Assembly: GCA_041390125.1 (NCBI GenBank) | Contig: JAWKQN010000002.1 | Span: 364,840-428,839, forward strand | Direction: 5' to 3' | Origin: Gemmatimonadota bacterium | GTDB taxonomy: Bacteria > Gemmatimonadota > Gemmatimonadetes > Longimicrobiales > Gaopeijiaceae | Length of the DNA: 64,000 nt | In this document: in pieces, positions 24,873 to 32,910 of the stretch | How positions within the stretch are numbered: the first letter of the stretch is position 1 | How the letters are laid out: the number at the start of each line of letters is the position of its first letter | The notes under the pieces: generated by a model | Database searches by the model: none | Told to the model about the DNA's origin: nothing | The model's input: the letters and a program-made list of their open reading frames with translations, nothing else | Made by a program: the position numbers and the translations under genes

Positions 24873-27206
24873 TCAGAGGAGCTCGCCGTCGACGAAGCAC
24901 CAGCCCCAGGTCTCTCCCGGCTCCAGGGAACGCATGAGCGGGTGGCCGGTGGCTTCGTGGTGTGCCGTGGCGTGCTTGTGCTGCGAGGAGTCGCAACAGC
25001 CCACGTGACCGCAGGTCAGGCACATGCGCAGGTGGACCCAGCGTGCGCCGATCCGCTCACACGCCTCGCACCCGGCGCTGCGGCGCTCGACCGGCTCGAT
25101 GGCGTCCAGGTGCGTGCAGCGCGCGTCCGCCCGAGGCTGGAAACGCTCCGAACGACCCGGGGCGGGTGCCTCTGTGCGCGTCGCGACGGCGCCCGCCCCG
25201 TCTGCGGCTCCGCGGAACCACTGCGCGGCCTCGAGGAGCGCACCCGCGCTCCCCTGGATCTCCAGCTCGTCGCCAGCGGCGATGCGCGGCTCCGCGTCGA
25301 GCGCGAGCGTCCGGCCCCCGCGTCGCACCGAGCGGACCTCGAAGGGCACCGCCTCCAGCTCGCGCAGCGTCCGGCCCACCACGGGCGTGTCGGGGCGGAC
25401 CCGCACGGTCCGCAACTCGAAGCAGTCGGCGTCGAGGCGGCACGGCCCCATCCCGTCCCCCTGCGCCGAGGGATCGCGGAGGACGTGATAGTTGCCGTTG
25501 CGGACCGCCTCCTCGTGCGCCCGCATCTCTCCCGGCGCCACCTGGTACGTCTCGAGGATGTCGTGGAAGAGGCGCACGATGCTCTCCATCTCCTCCGCCA
25601 CCACCCGGTCCGCGCCCGCGTGCGCCAGCCCGTCCGCCTCGGCCGTGAAGCGCGTCCGCACCAGGACCCGCATGGTCGGTCCCAGCTCGCGGGCCACCGC
25701 CAGGATCCGGTGCGCGGCGCCCGGATCGTCGTCGGGGACCACCATCATCTTCGCGCGCGGCACGCCGGCGAGCTCCAGCGTCCGCCGCCGGCTGGGATCT
25801 CCGCGCAGCACCGGCAGCCCATGCGCCTCCGCATCGTTGGCCGCGACGGGATCCAGCGTCACGATGAGGAACGGGATCCCGGACCCCTGCAGCACGCGCA
25901 CCAGCCGGTGGCCCGCCGGACCGTACCCGGCCACGACCACGTGATGGGTGAGGTCGGGGCCGTGGCCGCCGCCCTCCGTCGCGGCGAGCCGCGCGCCTTC
26001 CCGGGCCCGGGCGCGGGCCCCCCACCGGGCGGCCAGCCGCCGCCCGGCCGAATTCAGGACGGGGGTGCCCAGCATCAGCAACACCGTCGCCGTGATGAAT
26101 CCCTGGGAGCCATCCTCCCCGAGGCCGAAGGGTGACAGCCCGGCCGCGCGGCCGGTGCGCTCGAGGACGAACGAGAACTCGCCGACCTGGGCCAGCAGGA
26201 ACCCGACGCTCGCGGCGAGCGCGGCGGGAAAGCGCAACGCCGCCACCGCCGCGGCAGTGGTTCCCACCTTCACCACCACGATCGCCGCCACGATGGCCAG
26301 CACCAGCGGCGCGTTCGCCAGCAGGAAGCGGAGGTCCAGCAACATGCCCACCGACACGAAGAACGTCGCGTTGAACAGCATCTGCAGCGGGAGGATCTCC
26401 GTCATCGCGTGCTCGCTGAAGTCGCTCTCGCTCACGATGAGGCCCGCGAGGAAGGCGCCGAGCGACAGGCTCACCCCCAACGCGCTGGCCAGCCAGGCCG
26501 TGCCGAAGCAGATGGCCACGACCGTGAGGAGGAACAGCTCGGGTGAGCACGTGCGCGCCACGCGCTCCAGGACCGGGGGCATGAGGCGCCGCGCCAGCAG
26601 GAGCGCCACCGCCACCATGACGCCGGCCTTGGCGAAGGCGCCGAGCACACCGCCCGCGCCGGCGGTCTGCCCGCCCAGGGCCGGGACAGCGAGCACCATG
26701 GCGATGATGGCGAGGTCCTGGAAGATCAGCAGACCGAGCGAGACCTGCCCGCGGTCGGTGTCGGTCTCGGCCGCGTCGGCCAGGAGCTTGAGCACGAGAA
26801 CCGTCGAGGACAGCGAGACCAGCAGACCCGTGTAGACGGCGGCCCGGCCCGGCACGCCGAACGCGAGACAGGCGCCGGCGGTGACCAGCGTGGCCAGGGC
26901 CACCTGCAGGCCGCCGCCGCCGAAGATCAGGGTCTTGATGCGGGCCAGCTTGGCGAGGCTGAACTCGATCCCGACCGTGAAGAGCAGGAGCACCACACCG
27001 ATCTCGGCGCCGGCATCGACGAGGGCCGGATCGCGGACCAGCCCGAGACCGTGGGGACCGATCACGACCCCCGTGACCAGGAAGCCCACGATGGGCACCA
27101 GGCCGAACCGCTGGAAGACGTAGGCGATGAGCGCGCCCGCCACGACGAGCACGGCGATCTCGCCGAAGAAGGCGGGGGCGGTGCCCGCTGCGAGCGCGAA
27201 CAGCAT
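24873..27206 (-). CDS. CPA2 cation:proton antiporter (Kef-like) with TrkA domains and a C-terminal UBP zinc finger
   Basis: 777 residues from ATG 27206 behind GAGGGG. Residues ~5-385 are a Na+/H+ exchanger domain (GFLVTGVVIGPHGLGL, VGIEFSLAKLARIK, LSLGAFLAGLIVSESDFSEH). Residues ~415-530 are an RCK/TrkA-N domain with VVAGYGPAGHRLVRVL binding NAD-type ligands; ~615-690 a TrkA-C domain (RVRPDTPVVGRTLREL). The last ~80 residues carry CTHLD, CEAC, CLTCGHVGCC and spaced His residues, the pattern of a UBP-type zinc finger, which is unusual at the end of a Kef protein. Role: K+ or Na+ efflux in exchange for H+ at the inner membrane. Confidence 0.92.
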   Translation of the reverse strand: MLFALAAGTAPAFFGEIAVLVVAGALIAYVFQRFGLVPIVGFLVTGVVIGPHGLGLVRDPALVDAGAEIGVVLLLFTVGIEFSLAKLARIKTLIFGGGGLQVALATLVTAGACLAFGVPGRAAVYTGLLVSLSSTVLVLKLLADAAETDTDRGQVSLGLLIFQDLAIIAMVLAVPALGGQTAGAGGVLGAFAKAGVMVAVALLLARRLMPPVLERVARTCSPELFLLTVVAICFGTAWLASALGVSLSLGAFLAGLIVSESDFSEHAMTEILPLQMLFNATFFVSVGMLLDLRFLLANAPLVLAIVAAIVVVKVGTTAAAVAALRFPAALAASVGFLLAQVGEFSFVLERTGRAAGLSPFGLGEDGSQGFITATVLLMLGTPVLNSAGRRLAARWGARARAREGARLAATEGGGHGPDLTHHVVVAGYGPAGHRLVRVLQGSGIPFLIVTLDPVAANDAEAHGLPVLRGDPSRRRTLELAGVPRAKMMVVPDDDPGAAHRILAVARELGPTMRVLVRTRFTAEADGLAHAGADRVVAEEMESIVRLFHDILETYQVAPGEMRAHEEAVRNGNYHVLRDPSAQGDGMGPCRLDADCFELRTVRVRPDTPVVGRTLRELEAVPFEVRSVRRGGRTLALDAEPRIAAGDELEIQGSAGALLEAAQWFRGAADGAGAVATRTEAPAPGRSERFQPRADARCTHLDAIEPVERRSAGCEACERIGARWVHLRMCLTCGHVGCCDSSQHKHATAHHEATGHPLMRSLEPGETWGWCFVDGELL

Positions 27207-27232
27207 GGTAGACCCCTCGGCGGACGGTCCGG

Positions 27233-28921
27233 TCAGGCGGGCGTGAGGGGGCGGCCGCTCCCGCCCAGGCTCAGGACCCACCCGACGGCCACGACGGTGA
27301 GCGCCCCGATCACGTTGTGCCACAGGAACGAGACCGACGGCGCCAGGAAGCTCACCAACCCCACCGCGGTCATTCCGGACAGCAGGCCCACGAACGCCCC
27401 CACGGCCCGCGCCCGCGGGATCATGGCGAGCAGGAAGACGCCGAGGATGGACCCGTAGAAGAAGGACCCGAACCGGTTCACCACCTCGATGAGCGAGCCC
27501 AACGTGGCCGCATACGTGGCCACGAAGCAGGCGAACGCACCCCAGAACGCCGTCGCGATCTTGGAGACGTTGAGGAAATGCTCGTCACTGCCTTCGGGTT
27601 TCACCCAGCGGCGGTAGAAGTCGATGACCGACGCCGTGGACAACGAGTTGAGCTCGGCGGCCACGGAGGACATGGCCGCCGCCATCACGCCGGCGATGAA
27701 GAGGCCGGTGAGCCCGATCGGAAGCTCGTGCAGCACGAACGCGGGGATGATGTAGTTGACGTCGCGGGAGGACTCCCCGGTGACCTCCTCCGCCAGCGCG
27801 AGCGCCTCCGCACGGACCACGCCCACTTCGGCCTCATGGGCCAGGAAGGCCTGCATGGCGGAGGACTCCGTGGTGCCGTCCCCGGCGGAGCGCGCGTCCG
27901 CCACCTGCCGGGCCGCCGCCTCCCGCTCCGTGAATGCGGTCTCGAAGCGCGCCTCGAGCGTGGCGTACTCCGCCCCGGCCTCCGCGCGCACGGCCTCCTC
28001 GTGTGCCGGATTGAACAGCAGGGGCGGCGTCGTGAAGAGATAGAAGAGGAAGACGCCGACGCCCACCAACAACACCAGGGCCTGCAGCGGGATCTTCCAG
28101 TACGCGCTCATCAGCAGCGAGGAGCGCGCTTCGTCCACGGAGCGGGCCGTCAGGTAGCGCTGCACCTGGCTCTGATCGGTGCCGAAGTACGACAGCATGA
28201 GGAACGTGCCGCCGAGCACACCGGACCAGAACGTGTACGTCTCGTTGACGTCGAACGTGAAGTCGAAGGTCTGCAGACGTCCCGTGGCTCCGGCGATGCG
28301 CAGGGCGTCGTCGGGGCTCACGGGCATGTTGAGCACCAGGACGACGATCACGGACACCAGCGCCACGACGATCAGGACCATCTGCTTGACGTCCGCCCAG
28401 GTCACGGCCTGCACGCCGCCCAGCACGGTGTAGATCACGGTGGGTACGCCGATCACCAGCACCGACCAGGACAGGCTCCAGCCGAACACCGCCGAGAAGA
28501 CCACGGCCGGCGCCGCGATGATGGTCCCGCAGGAGAGGCCGCGCGAGATCAGGAAGAGGAAGCTGGTCAACGAGCGCGTCTTCGCGTCGAAGCGGCGCTC
28601 CAGGTACTCGTACGCCGTGAAGACCTTGGAGCCGTGCAGGAACGGGACGAGGGTCACCCCCAGGATGACCATCGCCAGGGGCAGCCCGAAGTAGAACTGC
28701 ACGAAGCGCAGACCGTCGGTGGCCCCCTGCCCCGTGGTGCCGATCATCGTCACTGCGGACAGCTGCGTGGCCATGACCGACAGACCCACGGCCCACCACG
28801 GTAGGCTGCGGTTCGCGAGGAAGTAGCCTTCGATCTCGCGTGTGCCCTTGGCGCGGCGGATGCCGTCCCACATGACGTAGCCGACGTAGCCGACCACGAT
28901 CACCCAATTCAGAGGATGCAT
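27233..28921 (-). CDS. Sodium:solute symporter (SSS/SLC5 family)
   Basis: 562 residues, about 13 hydrophobic segments. N-terminus with GYFLANRSLPWWAVGLSVMATQLSAVTMIGTTGQG is the SSS TM1-TM2 signature; TMIYTVLGGVQAVTWADVKQMVLIVV-like TM5-6 (VIYTVLGGVQAVTWADVKQM) and VMAAAMSSVAAELNSLSTASVIDFYRR contain the Na+-site serines. A charged, soluble-looking insert (~300-370, LEARFETAFTEREAAARQVADARSAG) extends one loop. Imports a sugar, organic acid or amino acid with Na+. A 45-residue membrane peptide is encoded 3 bases upstream. Confidence 0.92.
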   Translation of the reverse strand: MHPLNWVIVVGYVGYVMWDGIRRAKGTREIEGYFLANRSLPWWAVGLSVMATQLSAVTMIGTTGQGATDGLRFVQFYFGLPLAMVILGVTLVPFLHGSKVFTAYEYLERRFDAKTRSLTSFLFLISRGLSCGTIIAAPAVVFSAVFGWSLSWSVLVIGVPTVIYTVLGGVQAVTWADVKQMVLIVVALVSVIVVLVLNMPVSPDDALRIAGATGRLQTFDFTFDVNETYTFWSGVLGGTFLMLSYFGTDQSQVQRYLTARSVDEARSSLLMSAYWKIPLQALVLLVGVGVFLFYLFTTPPLLFNPAHEEAVRAEAGAEYATLEARFETAFTEREAAARQVADARSAGDGTTESSAMQAFLAHEAEVGVVRAEALALAEEVTGESSRDVNYIIPAFVLHELPIGLTGLFIAGVMAAAMSSVAAELNSLSTASVIDFYRRWVKPEGSDEHFLNVSKIATAFWGAFACFVATYAATLGSLIEVVNRFGSFFYGSILGVFLLAMIPRARAVGAFVGLLSGMTAVGLVSFLAPSVSFLWHNVIGALTVVAVGWVLSLGGSGRPLTPA

Positions 28922-28924
28922 GGA

Positions 28925-29062
28925 TCAGCTCCCGTAGGCGGTCTGGAGCAGCCAGAGCAGCGCCAGCGTCACCACCTGGACCGCGAGCACGCGCACCAGC
29001 GTCCGCCGGAAGCGCGCCCGGGCCGCGCCGGGGGCCGGAGCTGTGGAGTCGGGGGTGGCCAT
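28925..29062 (-). CDS. Small single-span membrane protein, probable symporter partner
   Basis: 45 residues from ATG 29062. Basic N-terminal part (ARARFRRTLVR) followed by one transmembrane helix (VLAVQVVTLALLWLLQ) and a short tail. Its stop is 3 bases before the start codon of the SSS symporter, so the two are almost certainly translated together. Small membrane partners encoded just upstream of SSS transporters are known in several bacteria, and I infer the same here. No recognisable family from sequence alone. Confidence 0.75.
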   Translation of the reverse strand: MATPDSTAPAPGAARARFRRTLVRVLAVQVVTLALLWLLQTAYGS

Positions 29063-29170
29063 GGGCGCCGGTGTACGGGAGACGAGGAAGGGCCCGCCGA
29101 GCTTGGGCAGCCCGGCGAGCCCACGCAAGCGGCTCGGCGGAACGGTGCGCGGGGGCCTCCCCGCGACAGG

Positions 29171-30574
29171 TCAGTCGCTCAGGTCGGCGTCGTCGGGAGC
29201 GGCGCTCACCGTCACGTGCCCTGGCGTGCCCGGCCGCGGGCGATGGATCTGCAGCGGCTTGACCGTGCTCCGCACCGCGGCCCGGGTCCCGCCGATCGCC
29301 AGCTGGGTGAACAGGAACGTGAACTTGTCGTCGTACGCCTTGCCCAACGCGTCCAGCACGTCCGCCGGCAGGTCCCAGATGTCCGCCTTGAAGGGGCCGA
29401 GCGCCTTCTTGCGGCTCTTGTAGAGGAACTGCTCGTCGGAGTCCTTGGCGCCCCGCTCCGAGGCCAGGTTGTCGCGTACCCAGCCGTAGATGCGCTCCCG
29501 CAGGTCCGCCGGGAGGTGGTCGTAGAGCATGTTCTGGAAGTTCGTCGCCAGGTGGATCTCGGCGGTCTCGGTGCGCGGGAAGTTGTGGAAGGCGTCGTCC
29601 GGGAGCGTGGAGGCCCCATGCTGCACCGCGCCCGACAGGCCGTACTCGTCGCGCGCCACGCGCGAGAGCTCCTCAAGGGTGTTCAGGTCCAGCTTCACGT
29701 CCGCGATGGAGCCGTCCGCGAGCACCACACCCCCGTGGGTCGTCCCCGACTGCACGGAGATCTTCGACAGCCCCGCCGCCCCCGGAAGCTGGTCGGCCAG
29801 CACGCGGTTGTAGCCGTCCATGAAGGCGCGCAGCTCCGGAACCGTGCTGTTCTGGCTGCCGACCTCGCCGATCTCCCCACCGATCGAGACGGTCACGCCG
29901 TCGGGCTCGAGCTCGCGGATCGTGCGGGTCAGCTCCGCACAGATCTCGTAGTTGAGGCGTTGCTGGTCGTCCAACGTCGACTGGTCCAGGTCCACCAGCG
30001 TGGAGGTGTCCACGTCGATGTTGTAGAAGCCGGCATCGAGGGCCTCGTGGATCAGCTGCTTGACGGCGTCCACCTCGGCGGTGGCGTCCTGCGCGTACTT
30101 CTTGGCGTTGACCTGGAAGTGATCACCCTGGATGAAGACCGGTCCCCGGAACCCCTCGCGCAGCGCGGCAGCGAGCAGCACGCTGACGTACTCCTGAGGT
30201 CTCTGCGCCGTGTAGGCGATCTCGGAGCGGGCGATCTCCAGGATGAAGGCGCCCGCCTCCATGCGCTTGGCCGTGCGGAAGATGGAACGGGCGGTCTCGT
30301 AGGTGGCGCCGCGCACGTTGATGGCCGGCACGGTGAAGCCGCCCACCTCGCCCCGGCCCCGGGCCAGGTAGAGGTCGTGGATGGAGGCGGGCCGCACGCC
30401 CACGGCCTGGCCCAGCTCCCAGAGCAGCCAGCGCGCGTCCGCCCGCTCCCCCTCCTCACCGAAGACCGCATCCCGGACCAGGGCGTCCATGGCTGGCCCC
30501 GCCAGCGCGGCGGCGTCGTGGACGGTGACGGTGCTCTCGTCTACGGTGACGGCGTCGTCGAAGTAGCTCTTCAT
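29171..30574 (-). CDS. Class II fructose/tagatose-bisphosphate aldolase-like protein
   Basis: 467 residues from ATG 30574; the longer upstream frame overlaps the acetyltransferase gene and is rejected. Class II aldolase marks are present: FTVPAINVRG near the start of the barrel, GPVFIQGDHFQVNAKKY with Asp and His of the Zn/catalytic site, SIGGEIGEVGSQN (Zn/substrate loop), VQSGTTHGGVVL and AVQHGASTLP (phosphate-binding glycine loop). The chain is longer than the 280-360 usual, with ~60 extra residues at the N-terminus and ~110 at the C-terminus (EQFLYKSRKKALGPFKADIW). Cytoplasmic ketose-bisphosphate cleavage or synthesis; exact sugar unknown. Confidence 0.85.
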   Translation of the reverse strand: MKSYFDDAVTVDESTVTVHDAAALAGPAMDALVRDAVFGEEGERADARWLLWELGQAVGVRPASIHDLYLARGRGEVGGFTVPAINVRGATYETARSIFRTAKRMEAGAFILEIARSEIAYTAQRPQEYVSVLLAAALREGFRGPVFIQGDHFQVNAKKYAQDATAEVDAVKQLIHEALDAGFYNIDVDTSTLVDLDQSTLDDQQRLNYEICAELTRTIRELEPDGVTVSIGGEIGEVGSQNSTVPELRAFMDGYNRVLADQLPGAAGLSKISVQSGTTHGGVVLADGSIADVKLDLNTLEELSRVARDEYGLSGAVQHGASTLPDDAFHNFPRTETAEIHLATNFQNMLYDHLPADLRERIYGWVRDNLASERGAKDSDEQFLYKSRKKALGPFKADIWDLPADVLDALGKAYDDKFTFLFTQLAIGGTRAAVRSTVKPLQIHRPRPGTPGHVTVSAAPDDADLSD

Positions 30575-30754
30575 GGTCTCGGCGGAGTCGGAAGGCGGGG
30601 CGCGAACGGGCGCGGGGGGCCTGGCAATTGTGTCGGATCGGCACCGGCCCGCACAAGTCCGCGCCGGGCTTGCTCCTGCGCCTTGACAGAGCCCCACGGC
30701 CACGGCGTACCCTCGTCTCCGGACTGCCCGATCCACCCGGTTCCCGAGGACCCG

Positions 30755-31231
30755 ATGACCGCTGCGCCCCGCCCCCCGGAGCAGGCCCGACCGATGGTGG
30801 GGCCGGCATCTCCCACCGATCGGTCCGCGGTGGAGGCGCTGCTGAAGGCAGCCGCGCTCCCCCTGGACGGGCTGGACGACGCCTGGGCCAGGCTGCTGGT
30901 GGCTCGTGACGACCAGGGGGCCGTCGTCGGCGCCGCGGGACTCGAACGCCACGACGACGTGGGGCTGCTCCGCTCGGTGGTGGTGGCGCCCCGCTGGCGC
31001 GGCCGGGGCGTCGCAGGGGCGCTGTGCGCGCAGGTCATCGCCCGGGCGCGGGGGGAGGGGATCGGCGCCATCCATCTGCTGACCACCACCGCCGAGGCCT
31101 GGTTCGCCGCTCGCGGCTTCCGTGCCCTGCCGCGCTCCGACCTGCCTGCGGCGCTGGCGGGTTCGGCCGAGCTCACCGGGGCCTGTCCGGCGTCCGCGGT
31201 CGCGATGGTGCTGGAGTCGGGGACACCGTGA
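30755..31231 (+). CDS. GNAT N-acetyltransferase, ArsN2-like
   Basis: 158 residues, ATG 30755. ARLLVARDDQGAVVGAAGLERHDDVGLLRSVVVAPRWRGRGVAGALCAQVIARARGEGI contains the acetyl-CoA binding motif RGRGVAGAL and matches the ArsN2-type arrangement (EALLKAAALPLDGL... AWFAARGF). ArsN2 acetyltransferases are known beside arsenic resistance genes, but none are visible here, so the substrate is open. A TTGACA hexamer at 30683-30688 could be its -35 box. The stop overlaps the GTG of the amidase gene (GTGA), indicating coupling. Confidence 0.85.
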   Translation: MTAAPRPPEQARPMVGPASPTDRSAVEALLKAAALPLDGLDDAWARLLVARDDQGAVVGAAGLERHDDVGLLRSVVVAPRWRGRGVAGALCAQVIARARGEGIGAIHLLTTTAEAWFAARGFRALPRSDLPAALAGSAELTGACPASAVAMVLESGTP

Positions 31232-32652
31232 GCCTCCTGGAGCGTCCCCTCGCCGACATCGCCCGGGCCGTGGAGACCGGTGCCGTGCGCCCTACCGCCC
31301 TGGTGGAGGAGGCGATCGAGCGCCACCTCGACCGGGACGCCCGCTTCGGCGCCTACCGCACGTTCGACCCCGAGCACGCCCGTGCCCAGGCTCGCGCGGT
31401 GGAGGCCCGCCGGACCCGCGGACAGCCGGGGTTCTTCGACGGCATGCCGGTGTCCGCCAAGGACCTCTACGGGGTGGACGGCCTGCCCACCTTCGCGGGG
31501 ACCGCCCGCCGGCTCCCGGTCGAATGGGAGCGCGAGGGCTTCCTGATCTCCACGCTGCGGGCGCACGGGGCGGTGGTCATCGGCAAGACGCACACGGTGG
31601 AGCTGGCGTTCGGGGGAGCGGGGCTGAACCCGGTGGCCGGCACACCGGCCAATCCGTGGGACGCCGACGTTCACCGGCTGCCGGGTGGATCCTCCTCGGG
31701 CGCGGGCGTGAGCCTGGCGGAGGGCTCGGCCGTGATCGCCCTGGGCACCGATACCGGGGGCTCCATCCGCATTCCGGCTGCGCTCACGGGCGTGGTCGGC
31801 CAGAAGCTCACCCAGGGCCGCTGGTCCACGGACGGGGTGGTTCCCCTCTCGGCCACGCTCGACACGGTGGGCGCGCTCACCCGCTCGGTCGCGGACCAGA
31901 TCCACCTGTTCGGCGCCGTCGATCCGGAGTGCGAGGGCCCGCTCGCGCTCGAGCGGGCCCTCGCCGGCACCTCGGTGCGGGGGCTCCGGATCGGTGTGCC
32001 GTCCTCCACGGTCTGGGAGGAGGCGGAGGCGGGGGTGGTGGCGGTGGTGCGGGGTGCGCTTCGCGAGCTCGAGGCGGCGGGCGCCCGACTGGTCGACCTC
32101 GACGGCGCGCCGTTCGACGACGCGAGCCGCGCCTACCTCGAATCGGGGCTGGTCGCCGCCGAGTGTGCAGCGTTCCTGGACGATCGGCTCGCGGACTGGT
32201 GGCCCCTGCTCCATCCGATCGTGGGCGCGCGCGTGGCGCCCGGCCGTGACGTGACGGCGGAGGCGATCGAGCGGATCCGGACGGCGCGCGTGGCTGCGGC
32301 CCAGCGCGCCCGGGTGTGGATGGCGGAGGTGGACGCGGTGGCCGTCCCGTCGGTCCCGTTCACCGCACCCCCCGTGGACCGCGTGCAGACGCTCGACGCG
32401 TACGTGCCCGTCAACCGCGCCTCGCTCCGGGCCACGACGCCCGCCAGCTGGCTGGGTCTGTGTGCCGTCTCCCAGCCGGCGGGCCTGGATGCGCAGGGGT
32501 TGCCGGTGGGGCTCCAGTGGATCGCCGCCGGCGGCGACGACGTGCGGCTGCTGGGTCTCGCACACGCGGCGGAGGGGGTGTTGGGGACGCCCCGGGAACG
32601 CCTGGGCGAACCCCCGCGGGGACAGTCGAGGGCCGCCGACAGGGGCGTGTGA
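31228..32652 (+). CDS. Amidase (amidase-signature family)
   Basis: 474 residues from a GTG overlapping the acetyltransferase stop. The Ser-cisSer-Lys catalytic set is visible: Lys in MPVSAKDLYGV, the first Ser in LPGGSSSGAGVSLAEG, and the nucleophile Ser in GTDTGGSIRIPAAL. It hydrolyses a carboxamide in the cytoplasm (no signal peptide); with GatA-like similarity it could be mistaken for the Glu-tRNA amidotransferase subunit, but no gatB/gatC neighbours exist. With the GNAT gene it may process one N-acyl or amide compound; this is inference. A repeated 16-mer overlaps its stop codon. Confidence 0.9.
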   Translation: MSLLERPLADIARAVETGAVRPTALVEEAIERHLDRDARFGAYRTFDPEHARAQARAVEARRTRGQPGFFDGMPVSAKDLYGVDGLPTFAGTARRLPVEWEREGFLISTLRAHGAVVIGKTHTVELAFGGAGLNPVAGTPANPWDADVHRLPGGSSSGAGVSLAEGSAVIALGTDTGGSIRIPAALTGVVGQKLTQGRWSTDGVVPLSATLDTVGALTRSVADQIHLFGAVDPECEGPLALERALAGTSVRGLRIGVPSSTVWEEAEAGVVAVVRGALRELEAAGARLVDLDGAPFDDASRAYLESGLVAAECAAFLDDRLADWWPLLHPIVGARVAPGRDVTAEAIERIRTARVAAAQRARVWMAEVDAVAVPSVPFTAPPVDRVQTLDAYVPVNRASLRATTPASWLGLCAVSQPAGLDAQGLPVGLQWIAAGGDDVRLLGLAHAAEGVLGTPRERLGEPPRGQSRAADRGV

Positions 32653-32711
32653 ACCGATCGGACGGCCGCCCAAAGGGCCGCGTGAACCGATCGGACGTCC
32701 GTTCGATTCAC
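32649..32711. repeat. Direct repeat plus 30-bp near-perfect palindrome upstream of susC-like gene
   Basis: GTGAACCGATCGGACG occurs at 32649-32664 and again at 32682-32697, 33 bp apart. The second copy forms the left arm of a 30-bp palindrome (32682-32711) centred on CGGACGTCCG, with outer arms GTGAA/TTCAC and two mismatched pairs. It could be the amidase terminator, an operator for the SusC/D genes, or a repeated extragenic element. The first copy overlaps the amidase stop. Confidence 0.7.
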
Positions 32712-32910
32712 GCTCCTTCCTTGTATTGTCGGTAGATCCGGGTCAGATTGCCTACGACCCAGGCGGTTGCCACTCCTTGCGGAAACCTCCTGAGCGCCAA
32801 GGGCTCCCGGCCAGAACGCCTCGGACCGGTCCCGTGCAGCAGTTGCGTTCAGATCCGGTCCGTCGTGGCTCCGCCTCTCCACGTCCCTTGCGGAACAAAG
32901 AGGAGACGCC

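Noticed and set aside
31228..32652. GatA subunit of the Glu-tRNA amidotransferase
   Set aside because: No gatB or gatC next to it and it is coupled to a GNAT gene; a stand-alone amidase fits better.
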